From IMG/VR virus record IMGVR_UViG_3300036770_003021, positions 62,001 through 126,000 of that record: a stretch of 64,000 nt of DNA; one strand, written 5' to 3'. Shown here piece after piece: positions 47,022 through 55,327 of this stretch. The position numbers and the translations under genes are program-made. The stretch is from a virus. The notes beneath the pieces are model-generated. The model ran no database searches. It was not told the origin of the DNA and worked only from the letters and a program-made list of their open reading frames with translations. Each line of letters starts with the position of its first letter. The stretch's first letter is position 1.

Positions 47022-48761
47022 ATGATAGCTTTATTGGAAGAAAATCAACTGTTAAATCCAAATTTATCTAAGCAAGAGATTTACAATTTAAAAAAATTAG
47101 AATTCACATTCAATCGAATGTTGAAGGAATTATCAATTCTTCAAGAATGCATAGAAACTAACAATTTACATTTAGCAGAATTTAAATTGAGTGTTGGTAC
47201 ACGTAAAGTATTAAAAGAAATACGTGAAAACAATCAACAAATTTCTGATATATCATTGTTAGTAGAAGCTTCCACAGATCCAGTATCAACAGCAGATACT
47301 TCAAAAAATATACTATCACTAATCAATAAATTTCACACAGATAATAAACAATACTTAGATAACGTTGATTCTGATGAAAGATTAAAAGACACATCTGTAC
47401 CAAAAAATATTGGTGCCGAACCAAGTATTATTCAAAAGGCAGCATTAAAAACAAAAGAATTGGGTGGTAAAGCAGGTCAGATTGCAATGACTTTATTTCA
47501 ATCAATTGTGGTAAATGCACTCAATCGATTTGTAAATTGGTCATCTGCATTAAAATCAGATATTTTAGACGCTAAAAAACAAGGATCGGCTTGGCAAATG
47601 ATAATGACCAAATTGGGTCCAAGTATGAAGATTGCAAAAAGAGCAGCTGATGGCACCATAACATATGAAAGTGATTCTTCAGGAACATCGATGCTCAATA
47701 AATTACAAGATTTTACAAAGTTGAATCCAAAATGGACTAATACCATAATTGGTCTATTAATTAACATTACAAAAATGTTATCAATATCATTAACAGGTGC
47801 TACTGTAGGCACATCTTTGGTAATCGGTGTGTTAACTGGATTATTAGTAAGAACAATTGTTGGTCACTATCTCAAAAAAGAATCTTGGAAAGATGCATTA
47901 AAAAATGCATTATTAGTTACAGGTTTATCTTTAGTTGGTGGCGCACTTACAAAAGGACTATTTAGCTACTTCAAAGGTGGTGGATTTATTGACGGCGCTA
48001 AGTCTTATTTTACAGGAGTTCCAGGCGCTGACATATCAGATCAAAATATTACCAGTGGAAATATTAAAGTATCTGAGGCTGATATAACAAAATTAATGGT
48101 TGCCACTAGACGAGGTGGTGATGAAAAATTACTTACTATTATTAAAAACACTCCAGCATTGTACAAAGCTTTTAAAGAAGAATCGGAGAGTTATCCTGAT
48201 ATAAAAACATTCATTAGGTTCCAGGACCGATCTGACCTCGCAGACATTATTAATGGTGCGGGCGGAATACCTAAAGAATCATTGACTAAATTAGCAACAG
48301 GTATAGCAGATACTGCTACTCAATCATATACTGACAAACCTCTAAAAGAAATTGGCAAACTTGCTTTACAAGGTGACAATAAAGCTATGGATGCTTACTT
48401 GCAAAAATTTATGGCGACCAAATCTCTGGGTGTGGATCAGTATAGAATCTTGAAAAAAGCTATGGATGCCGGAATAATTGATAGAAATCAGTTTTTTTCA
48501 GGAGTTGGACCACGAACTCTCAATCTGACTGCTGAGTTAAGAGGACATATACCAATATCTATAAATGGCGTAAGTGTTATTGATAAATTGACACCAGACG
48601 AAGCAAAAACTGCATACACTGCAATGAGTATGGCTAAGCAAATGGGGAATCCAGTTGATGAAGATGTTTTAGCTAAGTTGGCAACAAAAGCTGGAAAATC
48701 AGTTACTCCGACAGTACAAGAATCAGCATACAAGTCGATTATTAAAAAACTATATATATAA
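47022..48761 (+). CDS. Large protein with hydrophobic helices, probably a virion protein
   Basis: A 579-residue protein. Residues 1-~90 are a coiled coil ([20 protein letters not shown]). Two or three hydrophobic helices lie at ~243-285 ([34 protein letters not shown]) and ~295-310. The C-terminal half is helical and soluble. It pairs with the collagen-like gene 1 nt downstream, and both read opposite to the main structural block. It could be an ejected or capsid-internal protein that meets the membrane; this is inference. Confidence 0.5.
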   Translation: MIALLEENQLLNPNLSKQEIYNLKKLEFTFNRMLKELSILQECIETNNLHLAEFKLSVGTRKVLKEIRENNQQISDISLLVEASTDPVSTADTSKNILSLINKFHTDNKQYLDNVDSDERLKDTSVPKNIGAEPSIIQKAALKTKELGGKAGQIAMTLFQSIVVNALNRFVNWSSALKSDILDAKKQGSAWQMIMTKLGPSMKIAKRAADGTITYESDSSGTSMLNKLQDFTKLNPKWTNTIIGLLINITKMLSISLTGATVGTSLVIGVLTGLLVRTIVGHYLKKESWKDALKNALLVTGLSLVGGALTKGLFSYFKGGGFIDGAKSYFTGVPGADISDQNITSGNIKVSEADITKLMVATRRGGDEKLLTIIKNTPALYKAFKEESESYPDIKTFIRFQDRSDLADIINGAGGIPKESLTKLATGIADTATQSYTDKPLKEIGKLALQGDNKAMDAYLQKFMATKSLGVDQYRILKKAMDAGIIDRNQFFSGVGPRTLNLTAELRGHIPISINGVSVIDKLTPDEAKTAYTAMSMAKQMGNPVDEDVLAKLATKAGKSVTPTVQESAYKSIIKKLYI

Positions 48762-48762
48762 T

Positions 48763-50547
48763 ATGAATGATATGAATTATACTAAAGAGTTATATACTCA
48801 ATTTTTAAATGAAGCTGGTTTTTTTGATAAATTAAAAGGATCTGTAGGTTTGGGAGGTAAAAAACAATTGTCTTCTAATGATCTTCAGATATTAGAACAA
48901 AATATAAATTCCCTACTAACCAATATCGCAAATGAAATTGGTTCGACCAAAGAAAATCTTATTAACGACTTAACAAATGGCCCTAGTAAAGATTTAGTTA
49001 CGCCAGAAATAATTCAGTACGCAACACAATTAACAAACTTATTAAATAAAATCAAATCAGTAGCCGGAACCGCAGGCACTACAGGTACCGCAGGCACAAC
49101 AGGTACAACAGGTACAACAGGTACAACAGGTACAACAGGTACAACAGGTACATCAGGCACTACAGGTACAACAGGTACAACAGGCACTACAGGTACAACA
49201 GGTACAACAGGTACATCAGGCACTACGGGTACAACAGGTACAACAGGTACATCAGGCACTACGGGTACAACAGGTACAACAGGTACATCAGGCACTACGG
49301 GTAGATCCGAAAGACCTGGATATCAAACTAAACAAATTGATGATTTAAATTTTGGTGATGATATTGGTGGTGGTACTATACTAAAACAAATAAATGTAAA
49401 TAAAATAAAACAAGATTTTGATAATTTATACAACAATTTGCCTGTAGATGCGAAGAATGTTTTAAATAATATAACAAATGATAGCAAAATATTACCTAAA
49501 AACATACAATTGCCTATTAGACCTCCTGTCATAACAGAAATAGATGAATTATCTTATTGGGATGATACTAATAAAAAACAAGAATTTATAAACAAGTTTG
49601 AAACAATAACTAACTCAATTGTATCGTCTTTAGGTATTAAACCATATGAACATAAAAAACTTTATATTATTTTACATAAAAATGGTATTGGTGATATTTT
49701 TAATAAATTATTTGCAGCATATATTGCATTAAAAGCTAATAAACCTATAAAAGATGCTTTTACATTAACAGGCACAACAGACACTTCAGGCACTACTGGC
49801 ACTACAGGTACAACTGGCACTACTGGCACTACTGGCACTACTGGCACTACTGGCACATCAGGTACAACTGGCACAACTGGCACTACTGGCACAACTGGCA
49901 CAACTGGCACAACTGGCACAACTGGCACATCAGGTACTACTGGTACTACTGGTACTACAGGTACTACAGGTACATCAGGCGTAGATGAAGATATGTTAAC
50001 CACGGACGAAATAAATAAATTCGGAGCTTATTATTCACAATTAATAAGACTTCAATCTGAATTTGAAAAAAATCTTGGTAAAAATTTGCAAACAAATAAA
50101 GATGTAAATAAATACTTTACTACTTTAAAAAACACATTGGGATCTTTAAAACTACTTGATTTTATCTCAATAGAAAACAAACCTATAGCTAAAAAATTAA
50201 AGAAAAAATTTATTAAAAGATTTTTGTGGGAACTAAATAATACACCATCTATATCACAAGTTAAAGATTTAATAGGAAAGATAAATGAACAAGAATCAGT
50301 TGGATCGGGAAATACATCAACCAATATATTGGCACAATCTACATCTATAATCGATGTTATAAAGAAAAGTTTACCAGCTATGGTAATGTTATTAAAAGAA
50401 CTTTCCAAAGTCAAAATGTCTACACAAGAAGACAAAATGTTGATGGGCATTTTAAAGAAGTTTTTAAAAGCAGTTGTTAATAAGAACACACAAGATTTAG
50501 TAATAGATCCAAAAGTGAAAAGATCAATCGATTCATTATCAAAATAA
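48763..50547 (+). CDS. Protein with two collagen-like Gly-Thr-Thr repeat blocks
   Basis: A 594-residue protein. The start [21 protein letters not shown] resembles the leader type seen elsewhere. Residues ~101-180 and ~337-406 are long runs of GTT/GTS triplets, with Gly at every third place as in collagen. Between and after them are helical domains, and the C-terminal ~150 residues are a charged helical bundle. Collagen-like segments are common in phage fibres and give extended trimeric rods. The long hydrophobic-looking ORFs on the opposite strand here are shadows of this repeat. Confidence 0.6.
   Translation: MNDMNYTKELYTQFLNEAGFFDKLKGSVGLGGKKQLSSNDLQILEQNINSLLTNIANEIGSTKENLINDLTNGPSKDLVTPEIIQYATQLTNLLNKIKSVAGTAGTTGTAGTTGTTGTTGTTGTTGTTGTSGTTGTTGTTGTTGTTGTTGTSGTTGTTGTTGTSGTTGTTGTTGTSGTTGRSERPGYQTKQIDDLNFGDDIGGGTILKQINVNKIKQDFDNLYNNLPVDAKNVLNNITNDSKILPKNIQLPIRPPVITEIDELSYWDDTNKKQEFINKFETITNSIVSSLGIKPYEHKKLYIILHKNGIGDIFNKLFAAYIALKANKPIKDAFTLTGTTDTSGTTGTTGTTGTTGTTGTTGTTGTSGTTGTTGTTGTTGTTGTTGTTGTSGTTGTTGTTGTTGTSGVDEDMLTTDEINKFGAYYSQLIRLQSEFEKNLGKNLQTNKDVNKYFTTLKNTLGSLKLLDFISIENKPIAKKLKKKFIKRFLWELNNTPSISQVKDLIGKINEQESVGSGNTSTNILAQSTSIIDVIKKSLPAMVMLLKELSKVKMSTQEDKMLMGILKKFLKAVVNKNTQDLVIDPKVKRSIDSLSK
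49063..49302 (+). repeat. First GTT/GTS triplet repeat block
   Basis: About 80 codons of Gly-Thr-Thr(Ser), built mainly from the 9-mer GGTACAACA with GGCACTACA variants. Confidence 0.9.
49771..49980 (+). repeat. Second GTT/GTS triplet repeat block
   Basis: About 70 codons of the same protein repeat, but written mainly as GGCACTACT and GGCACAACT. The different codons from the first block point to separate expansion and not block duplication. Confidence 0.9.
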
Positions 50548-50605
50548 TATTATACAAATATAATAACTGTGACACATCATTATTGAATATGTATCTAAAA
50601 ATATT

Positions 50606-50890
50606 ATGAGTGAAGTTACTAAATTTACAGAACAAGAAATGCAAGAAATCGCAATCGTTCAATCCAAATATCAACAAAAAATATTTGAACTTGGTCAATT
50701 GCAATTAGAAGAAATTGAATTGGAACAAACAAAAACAGAATTAACTGAACGTAGATCAGCTATTCTAACAGAGTGGAAAGACATTCAAAAACTAGAAGAA
50801 AACTTACTAAATAGTCTGGCTACAAAATATGGAGATGGTAGTCTTAATTTAAAAGATGGCACATTTAAGCCAGCTCCAAAAGAACAATAA
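50606..50890 (+). CDS. Small coiled-coil protein
   Basis: A 94-residue protein, almost entirely one coiled coil (EIAIVQSKYQQKIFELGQLQ, LEQTKTELTERRSAIL) with a short Pro-rich tail. Proteins of this shape recur in large phages but I know no function. A bidirectional terminator follows directly. Confidence 0.55.
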   Translation: MSEVTKFTEQEMQEIAIVQSKYQQKIFELGQLQLEEIELEQTKTELTERRSAILTEWKDIQKLEENLLNSLATKYGDGSLNLKDGTFKPAPKEQ

Positions 50891-50893
50891 TAA

Positions 50894-50921
50894 AAAAGCC
50901 GGTCTTAATTGACCGGCTTTT
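50894..50921. terminator. Bidirectional Rho-independent terminator
   Basis: An 11-bp perfect stem with a 6-nt loop and A/T runs on both sides, between the 3' ends of converging genes. Confidence 0.9.
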
Positions 50922-50925
50922 TGTT

Positions 50926-51111
50926 TTACTTAGTTGGATCACCTATAGACGCATCTTCGACAATCGCTTTAATTTCATTTTCGATTTCTTTCATGCGTTC
51001 TTTGTAGCCAGCAGCTACATCTTTAAAATCTTTCTTTACATGCAAAAGATTTTCGGTTAGTTCATATACTTTCTTTTCGGCTTCAGCCTTTGTTAATTTA
51101 ATATTACTCAT
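50926..51111 (-). CDS. Small coiled-coil protein
   Basis: A 61-residue, highly charged helical protein (KAEAEKKVYELTENLLHVKK onwards). Unrecognised. It converges with the plus-strand coiled-coil gene on a shared terminator. Confidence 0.5.
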   Translation of the reverse strand: MSNIKLTKAEAEKKVYELTENLLHVKKDFKDVAAGYKERMKEIENEIKAIVEDASIGDPTK

Positions 51112-51136
51112 AACTTTAATATATATTTAATATACA

Positions 51137-51358
51137 ATGAATGACGTAAATTTTCAAGATATAAAAATTAAAGATCACCATATAACAATCTGGGCTGATA
51201 GATTTATTGTTTTAAGACACCCAGAAAAATGTGATTTATATGAAGACGAAACTTGTAGAGAGAAAATGTTAGATTATCTACAAAAAGAAGGATATATAGA
51301 TCCAGAAAAATGCAACTGTTTAGTATTTGATAGTTACATTGACTTTGAACCGCAATAA
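51137..51358 (+). CDS. Small hypothetical protein
   Basis: A 73-residue acidic protein with four Cys residues (Cys33, Cys40, then Cys59 and Cys61). Unrecognised; last plus-strand gene before the RNA locus. An AT-rich stretch (ATATTTAATATACA) precedes the ATG, and a terminator follows immediately. Confidence 0.5.
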   Translation: MNDVNFQDIKIKDHHITIWADRFIVLRHPEKCDLYEDETCREKMLDYLQKEGYIDPEKCNCLVFDSYIDFEPQ

Positions 51359-51360
51359 AA

Positions 51361-51383
51361 AACCCCAAGCATAACTTGGGGTT
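51361..51383 (+). terminator. Rho-independent terminator
   Basis: A 9-bp stem with loop CATAA and a T4 tail on the plus strand, directly after the stop at 51358. Confidence 0.8.
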
Positions 51384-51390
51384 TTAAAAA

Positions 51391-51777
51391 TGGTGGAGAT
51401 GGCGAGGAGTCGCACCCCGCGTCCATAAAAAATTATTACTGCCAGACTACACGCTTATATATTTTATATTGTTAGGGGTTAATAATGAAAAATATCTAAA
51501 AATATTACCCTTAAGATTTACTAATATCTTGACCATTTACGCAAATCAAATATTTGGTCCAGTCCAATAATTTACACCCAACACAAATATCAGACTTCAT
51601 TGTATTGAATGTGCAACAACTTAGGCTGCAAGGGCTACAACGTCATCGTAAGAGAAGTCATAGCTAACTACGTTATCTTCAGCAGTTAATGTTTCGATAG
51701 GTGTATTAAAGAGGCCAACTATCATCCTCTACGTGCCTAACAATAGATATTTATCTATGTCAAATCTACGCATCCCC
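51391..51777 (-). ncRNA. ssrA: tmRNA (transfer-messenger RNA)
   Basis: A 387-nt RNA that rescues stalled ribosomes by adding a degradation tag. The 5' GGGGATG and 3' CATCTCC strands form the 7-bp acceptor stem, with discriminator A and encoded CCA. The 3' T-arm has the loop TGCGACT (canonical would be TTC). The 5' end contains GATTTGACAT, like the conserved tmRNA D-loop region. An internal frame ending at the TAA at 51621-51623 gives a tag that starts AEDNVVSYDF (resume codon likely GCT) and ends VVALAA, so it carries the protease-recognised ALAA end. The tag is about 20 residues, longer than the 8-15 usual in bacteria. The predicted pseudoknots were not checked. Confidence 0.9.
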
Positions 51778-51800
51778 ATAAAATTTTAAAGAACTGAAAT

Positions 51801-51874
51801 TGGAGCGGGTAGCCGGAATCGAACCGGCACATCGACCTTGGCAAGGTTGCAGGCTACCACTACATCATACCCGC
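51801..51874 (-). tRNA. tRNA-Gly(GCC)
   Basis: Cloverleaf with acceptor GCGGGTA, anticodon loop TTGCCAA, encoded CCA. Conventional elbow: GG in the D-loop, TTCGATT T-loop. One A-C mismatch in the anticodon stem. Confidence 0.9.
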
Positions 51875-51923
51875 GCTCTCTATAATATATAGTTGAAATC
51901 AATCAATATACATTAATTTAAAA

Positions 51924-51998
51924 TGGTGGACCGTAAGAGAATCGAACTCTTCCCTAAAGCTTGCAAAGCTCCCGTGCTACCACTATCACCAACAGCCC
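51924..51998 (-). tRNA. tRNA-Ala(TGC)
   Basis: Acceptor GGGCTGT, anticodon loop TTTGCAA, encoded CCA, conventional GG/TTCGATT elbow. Confidence 0.92.
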
Positions 51999-52029
51999 AT
52001 ATCTATAAAGATCTTACACCAATATATAG

Positions 52030-52094
52030 TGTATGTCAAATCAAAAATTCAACCCTATCCTATCTGGATCAGATTCGTCCGGGTCAGACATACA
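52030..52094 (-). ncRNA. Candidate structured RNA (65-nt rod)
   Basis: The ends form an 8-bp helix (TGTATGTC with GACATACA) and inner arms ACCC/GGGT and ATCTG/CAGAT stack inside. GC content is well above the surroundings. It lies between tRNA genes and does not fold as a cloverleaf. Identity unknown. Confidence 0.35.
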
Positions 52095-52103
52095 GGGGTG
52101 TAT

Positions 52104-52137
52104 CGTGTCCCTCACGCTGTTGGAGTCAATCCCCAAC
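52104..52137 (-). ncRNA. Two hairpins between candidate structured RNAs
   Basis: CGTG/CACG (52104-52116) and GTTGGGG/CTCCAAC (52119-52137) hairpins, the second with 7 bp and a 5-nt loop. They may belong to one larger RNA with the elements on either side. Confidence 0.3.
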
Positions 52138-52154
52138 ACGCACATTGTTCTATC

Positions 52155-52266
52155 CCAGACACCTTGGCGGTTTTATGGGCATATTTAACCCACAGATTAT
52201 TAGCCGAACACAGCCGTTGGTTATTGTTTCGGACCTAGCCAAGTTCAAACCTCTACCGTTGTCTGG
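52155..52266 (-). ncRNA. Candidate structured RNA (112 nt, closed by CCAGACA/TGTCTGG)
   Basis: A 7-bp end helix, then CGGT/ACCG, CCGAA/TTCGG and TGGG/CCCA hairpins inside, giving a multibranch fold. No ORF with coding character on either strand; GC-rich against an AT-rich genome. It does not match RNase P, 6S or SRP RNA motifs that I know. Confidence 0.4.
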
Positions 52267-52275
52267 TATATAAAA

Positions 52276-52351
52276 TGGTCGGAATGACAGGACTCGCACC
52301 TGCAACCTCCTAGCTCCAAACCAGGCCGTCTACTATTGACATTACATTCCG
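52276..52351 (-). tRNA. tRNA-Pro(TGG), variant elbow
   Basis: Acceptor CGGAATG, anticodon loop TTTGGAG with G37 as expected for Pro, encoded CCA. The D-loop AATAGTA has A18 and the T-loop is TGCGAGT (G55). Confidence 0.88.
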
Positions 52352-52358
52352 ATTAAAT

Positions 52359-52434
52359 TGGCAGGGGATAAGGGAATCGAACCCCTACAGACGCGGGTCC
52401 AAAGCCCGCCGCGCTACCACTACGCAAATCCCCA
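52359..52434 (-). tRNA. tRNA-Gln(TTG), conventional elbow
   Basis: Anticodon loop CTTTGGA, weak first acceptor pair and G73 as in Gln tRNAs, encoded CCA. D-loop TAGTGGTAG with GG; T-loop TTCGATT. Confidence 0.88.
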
Positions 52435-52447
52435 GTTGAACTTCATA

Positions 52448-53131
52448 TTAATTTATAATAATACCATAAGATTTACACCATTTTCTCACAGCATTATCTG
52501 ACACACCATATTTTTTACCTAAACTCACCATTGTATTTTCTTTTACTTCTTTTTCCAAAATTTCTTTGGTTGGTCTATCTGTTTTTCTTTTTTCATATCT
52601 TGGTTGATGTCTCCAATCAGGATTTATTTCTGATGGTTTAATGCGGTGTTTATTTAGAGAACGACCCGCAAATGTAGATGTTTGACTATGACAATTCGGA
52701 CATAAAAATTCTAAATTTTCAATTCTATTATCATCTGATATTCCGTTTTTATGTTCTAATTGAAGAGTTAATTTTTCATTTTCCCAAATGCCATTATTTT
52801 TACATTTTGCACATTCATATTTTATTATATTAAATTTAATTAAACGTTTTTTTAAATCTGTTCTATTACAACGAGAATTTGTTGTCAATTTTTTTAATAA
52901 ATCTTCTTTTGTAACTTGTCTTGTCCAATTACTTGATTGTGTCCTAGAAAGGAAATGACTGGTATCAATTTGTAATTCAACAATTCTTTTTTTACAAGTT
53001 TTAAAATTTCCACCTTTATTTTCCATACCAAAGTGTTTTAGTAACTCAGACATAGTTTTGCTATTTTTTACTAAAGTTGTAAATTTTTCGTTTGAAACTT
53101 TCCAGATAATACTTGTTCTATTTTTACTCAT
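52448..53131 (-). CDS. HNH homing endonuclease inside the tRNA cluster
   Basis: A 227-residue protein. The zinc-bound HNH core is at ~105-150: YECAKCKNNG, then LQLEHKNG, then LEFLCPNCHSQT. The C-terminal ~40 residues (MVSLGKKYGVSDNAVRKWCK) form a helix-turn-helix for target binding. Free-standing HNH genes of this layout invade phage tRNA clusters. A TATTTATG sequence lies 5 nt before the ATG. Confidence 0.82.
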   Translation of the reverse strand: MSKNRTSIIWKVSNEKFTTLVKNSKTMSELLKHFGMENKGGNFKTCKKRIVELQIDTSHFLSRTQSSNWTRQVTKEDLLKKLTTNSRCNRTDLKKRLIKFNIIKYECAKCKNNGIWENEKLTLQLEHKNGISDDNRIENLEFLCPNCHSQTSTFAGRSLNKHRIKPSEINPDWRHQPRYEKRKTDRPTKEILEKEVKENTMVSLGKKYGVSDNAVRKWCKSYGIIIN

Positions 53132-53191
53132 ACATACATAAATATGTAAGAACAGAATGAAAGTTCAATTTTTAATATTAAATTTATTAAA

Positions 53192-53266
53192 TGGCAGGGG
53201 ATACCGGTTACGCTCCGATTCTCTCAGATTCAAAGTCTGATTTGCTACTATTACAATCAATCCCCG
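53192..53266 (-). tRNA. tRNA-Gln(TTG), variant elbow
   Basis: Same anticodon as the gene at 52359 (loop CTTTGAA), G73, encoded CCA. D-loop TAATAGTAG (A18) and T-loop AGCGTAA (A54, G55, T58). Confidence 0.82.
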
Positions 53267-53277
53267 GTTACTAAAAA

Positions 53278-53352
53278 TGGTGCAGTAGGAGAGAATTGAA
53301 CTCTCATTTCAAGTTTGGAAGACTCACGTAATAGCCATTATACCACTACTGC
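53278..53352 (-). tRNA. tRNA-Gly(TCC)
   Basis: Acceptor GCAGTAG, anticodon loop CTTCCAA, encoded CCA, conventional elbow (ATGGC D-loop, TTCAATT). Confidence 0.9.
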
Positions 53353-53365
53353 ATTTTAATAAATT

Positions 53366-53426
53366 ATTAGATGTTCAGTCATCAAATATTTGATGTGTAC
53401 TATGAACCACGGACAGGTAATCTAAT
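53366..53426 (-). ncRNA. Candidate structured RNA (61 nt)
   Basis: Ends pair as ATTAGAT/ATCTAAT and a perfect 7-bp hairpin (CATCAAA / TTTGATG) lies inside. It fills the gap between two tRNA genes. Low GC, so chance pairing is possible. Confidence 0.25.
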
Positions 53427-53437
53427 TTCTCATAGCG

Positions 53438-53528
53438 CGGAGGCGAAGGGTGCTGCCCCCTCAGTGGCTTTTTAAACCACGGCAATTTAGCAAATTGCTG
53501 TAGAAACCTAACTATCTACGTCACCTCC
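53438..53528 (-). tRNA. tRNA-Ser(GCT), class II, variant elbow
   Basis: Acceptor GGAGGTG/CGCCTCC, G73, anticodon loop TTGCTAA, long variable arm GTGG/CCAC. The D-loop has TTAG (A18); the T-loop is GGCAGCA. CCA is not encoded. Confidence 0.85.
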
Positions 53529-53539
53529 ATAAAATCTTT

Positions 53540-53593
53540 GACAATCTCCGATTTCTTCACGGGACGATATTATCAGTCCTCGGCTCCATTGTC
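53540..53593 (-). ncRNA. Candidate structured RNA (54-nt rod)
   Basis: Nested helices GACAAT/ATTGTC, CCGA/TCGG and GGAC/GTCC with asymmetric internal loops. No coding potential; sits between two tRNA-Ser genes. Confidence 0.3.
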
Positions 53594-53612
53594 AAGTGGA
53601 GTTGTATTAAAA

Positions 53613-53704
53613 TGGCGGTTGATGTCCGTACTGCCCGGACCTTCGTCTTTCAACGAACCTAGTTTTCAAGACTAGTGCAGCCAGCTTATATCTGCCTATC
53701 AACC
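53613..53704 (-). tRNA. tRNA-Ser(TGA), class II, variant elbow
   Basis: Acceptor GGTTGAT, G73, CCA encoded, anticodon loop CTTGAAA, long variable arm TTCGT/ACGAA. D-loop ATATAAGCTGG (A18), T-loop GGCAGTA. Confidence 0.86.
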
Positions 53705-53712
53705 GTATAAAT

Positions 53713-53797
53713 TGGTGGGCATAGAGGGACTTGAACCTCCACGGATTTCTCCCCGAGCTTCTAAGACTCGTGCGTCTGCCAATTTCGCCATATGCCC
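53713..53797 (-). tRNA. tRNA-Leu(TAG), class II
   Basis: Acceptor GGGCATA, anticodon loop CTTAGAA, long variable arm, CCA encoded, conventional elbow (TTGGC, TTCAAGT). Confidence 0.9.
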
Positions 53798-53803
53798 ATA
53801 AAA

Positions 53804-53877
53804 TGGTCGGCCACGCCAGAATTGAACTGGCTCCACATGCTCCCAAAGCACGGATGCTACCGTAACACCTGTGACCG
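53804..53877 (-). tRNA. tRNA-Pro(TGG), conventional elbow
   Basis: Acceptor CGGTCAC, anticodon loop TTTGGGA, CCA encoded, D-loop CGG and T-loop TTCAATT. Second gene with this anticodon; the first has the variant elbow. Confidence 0.9.
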
Positions 53878-53899
53878 TTTGATTTGTTAATCAAAAAAA

Positions 53900-53974
53900 T
53901 GGTAGGCGGTAAAGGATTTGAACCTCTGGCCTTGACCGTGTAAAGGTCCTGCTCTTCCACTGAGCTAACCGCCC
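53900..53974 (-). tRNA. tRNA-Val(TAC)
   Basis: Acceptor GGGCGGT, anticodon loop TTTACAC, CCA encoded, conventional elbow (AGTGGAA, TTCAAAT). Confidence 0.92.
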
Positions 53975-53997
53975 ATTTAAAATTTGTTGGATTGTGT

Positions 53998-54063
53998 ACC
54001 TATCGTTGGTAGCCCTTATTTCTAAGGACCGGCGTCTCCTATTCCTTGGCTCGCCTCTACGGT
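53998..54063 (-). ncRNA. Candidate structured RNA (66 nt)
   Basis: GTAG/CTAC closes two arms, GGCG/CGCC and a CCTTA/TAAGG hairpin with a GAAA tetraloop. It is GC-rich and non-coding. The following stretch to 54165 shows nothing I can name. Confidence 0.3.
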
Positions 54064-54165
54064 TTTGATCTCAGTTCAAACTTTCTAAAGACTGTTGATG
54101 TTGTTTACATCGTTATATTTCTAATTTACCACACCTTCTCATTTTGTCAACACCTAAAAATCAAA

Positions 54166-54197
54166 AACCCGTCATTCTTTTTTTGAAGTGACGGGTT
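54166..54197 (-). terminator. Rho-independent terminator
   Basis: A 9-bp stem (AACCCGTCA/TGACGGGTT), followed on the minus strand by T-rich DNA. It could end a transcript from the right, including the element at 54215-54266. Confidence 0.7.
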
Positions 54198-54214
54198 GGT
54201 TCTTTTAGGAGCAA

Positions 54215-54266
54215 ACAACCTCGCCTTCAACTTCCGGATGGGAGTTGACTGGCTTGACTAGGTTGT
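54215..54266 (-). ncRNA. Candidate structured RNA upstream of a terminator
   Basis: ACAACCT/AGGTTGT outer helix and CAACT/AGTTG inner hairpin. It lies between the protease gene and a terminator, so it may be a short stable RNA or the 3' UTR of the protease transcript. Confidence 0.35.
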
Positions 54267-54327
54267 GAAATTAAATTCATATTGTTACTAATATATAGTA
54301 TTCAAAATACAAAATCAACAAAATTTT

Positions 54328-55236
54328 TTAAAAAGTTTTAAATCCACTCAAATCGAACTCGTTAACTTTATATCCAACACTTAGTGATGATATTGTATTA
54401 TTTATTTCGGTTATATAACTAGGAATACTTGTTCCAACACCAGCAGAACTTCCTAATGTCATATACCAACCACCTATCAATACTATTTCATTATTAATAA
54501 TAGTAGAGACAATATTGCCGCTGTCACCACCAATTAAAGCTTCAAAATATTGCGCTCTATTAGGATCTTTTGATAGATTTATTACTGTGTTATTTGATCC
54601 ATATGAACCATTAATACCTCCAAATTCTCCAATCAAAGCTTTTCTTTCTTGATCAGAATATAGTATTGGGAAATTAATTTTGTTCACATCAAAATATTTG
54701 GTGTAATTAGCTGGCAATACACTGTATACTTTTAATGAATCATCAACTTCTTTATCCAACTCACCAATTAAAATGTCTGTATTACCCACTCGTTTTGTTT
54801 TGACAACATTGTAAGTAAGTGTAACGTTATTATTATTTACAAAGAAAATAAGAAATGGAGTTGATGAATAAGGCACGTGATTTGCAAATAATACATGTTT
54901 CTTAGTTATAAGTGTTCCGCCGCCAACTCCTCCTAAAGGTACAATACAAGAAGAATATCCCGTCAAATTAATACTCTTTGCCCAACAATTATTGTTTCTA
55001 GGCCAATTATAAGGATTAACATATGGAGTTAAAATATTCTTGTCTTTCTTTTCTTTAATTAAATTGTCAAAGTTAGAATTGATATGTGACAACAAATCCA
55101 ACTTTACTACATTTGTTGTTCCAGTTATTCCTGATGATGATGCTTGTGATGATAAAGCATCTTTCTTTGCCTGATCAATTATTTTTTGTAACAAAATTGC
55201 GTGTTCCGCTAATAAACTTTCCATTATAGTAGGCAT
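54328..55236 (-). CDS. Trypsin-like serine protease
   Basis: A 302-residue protein. The catalytic triad of the chymotrypsin fold is visible: His120 in HVLFANHV, Asp154 in GNTDILIGEL, Ser239 in LIGGDSGN. The oxyanion Gly residues and a C-terminal IGGWY strand are in place. Residues 1-~70 are a helical, Ser-rich extension with no signal peptide, so it probably acts in the cytoplasm or in the virion. Phage prohead proteases are usually other folds, so the role here is open. A TATTTATA box lies 20 nt before the ATG. Confidence 0.8.
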   Translation of the reverse strand: MPTIMESLLAEHAILLQKIIDQAKKDALSSQASSSGITGTTNVVKLDLLSHINSNFDNLIKEKKDKNILTPYVNPYNWPRNNNCWAKSINLTGYSSCIVPLGGVGGGTLITKKHVLFANHVPYSSTPFLIFFVNNNNVTLTYNVVKTKRVGNTDILIGELDKEVDDSLKVYSVLPANYTKYFDVNKINFPILYSDQERKALIGEFGGINGSYGSNNTVINLSKDPNRAQYFEALIGGDSGNIVSTIINNEIVLIGGWYMTLGSSAGVGTSIPSYITEINNTISSLSVGYKVNEFDLSGFKTF

Positions 55237-55256
55237 AAAATAAATCTTTCTTTATT

Positions 55257-55264
55257 TATAAATA
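55257..55264 (-). promoter_or_regulatory. TATTTATA box before the protease gene
   Basis: The minus-strand octamer lies 20 nt before the ATG at 55236, just past the terminator of the outer-membrane protein gene. Confidence 0.45.
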
Positions 55265-55278
55265 TGCGCAAAATAAAA

Positions 55279-55302
55279 AACCCGCTTATTTCTAAGCGGG
55301 TT
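55279..55302 (-). terminator. Rho-independent terminator after the outer-membrane protein gene
   Basis: A 10-bp perfect stem with a 4-nt loop and a T6 run on the minus strand. Confidence 0.88.
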
Positions 55303-55327
55303 CACATTTGTAATTCTACAATTACTA

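Noticed and set aside
49014-50003. Long minus-strand ORFs of Pro-Val-Val repeats
   Set aside because: They are the reverse reading of the GTT triplet repeats and have no start context or domain of their own.
52155-52266. RNase P RNA or 6S RNA
   Set aside because: The conserved P4 and CR sequences of RNase P and the open-bubble pattern of 6S RNA are not present.
51923-52273. Plus-strand ORF of 116 codons
   Set aside because: It runs antisense through the tRNA-Ala gene and the structured RNAs, and its composition follows the RNA, not a protein.
53607-53960. Minus-strand ORF of 117 codons
   Set aside because: It covers the Ser(TGA), Leu and Pro tRNA genes and is a reading of tRNA sequence.
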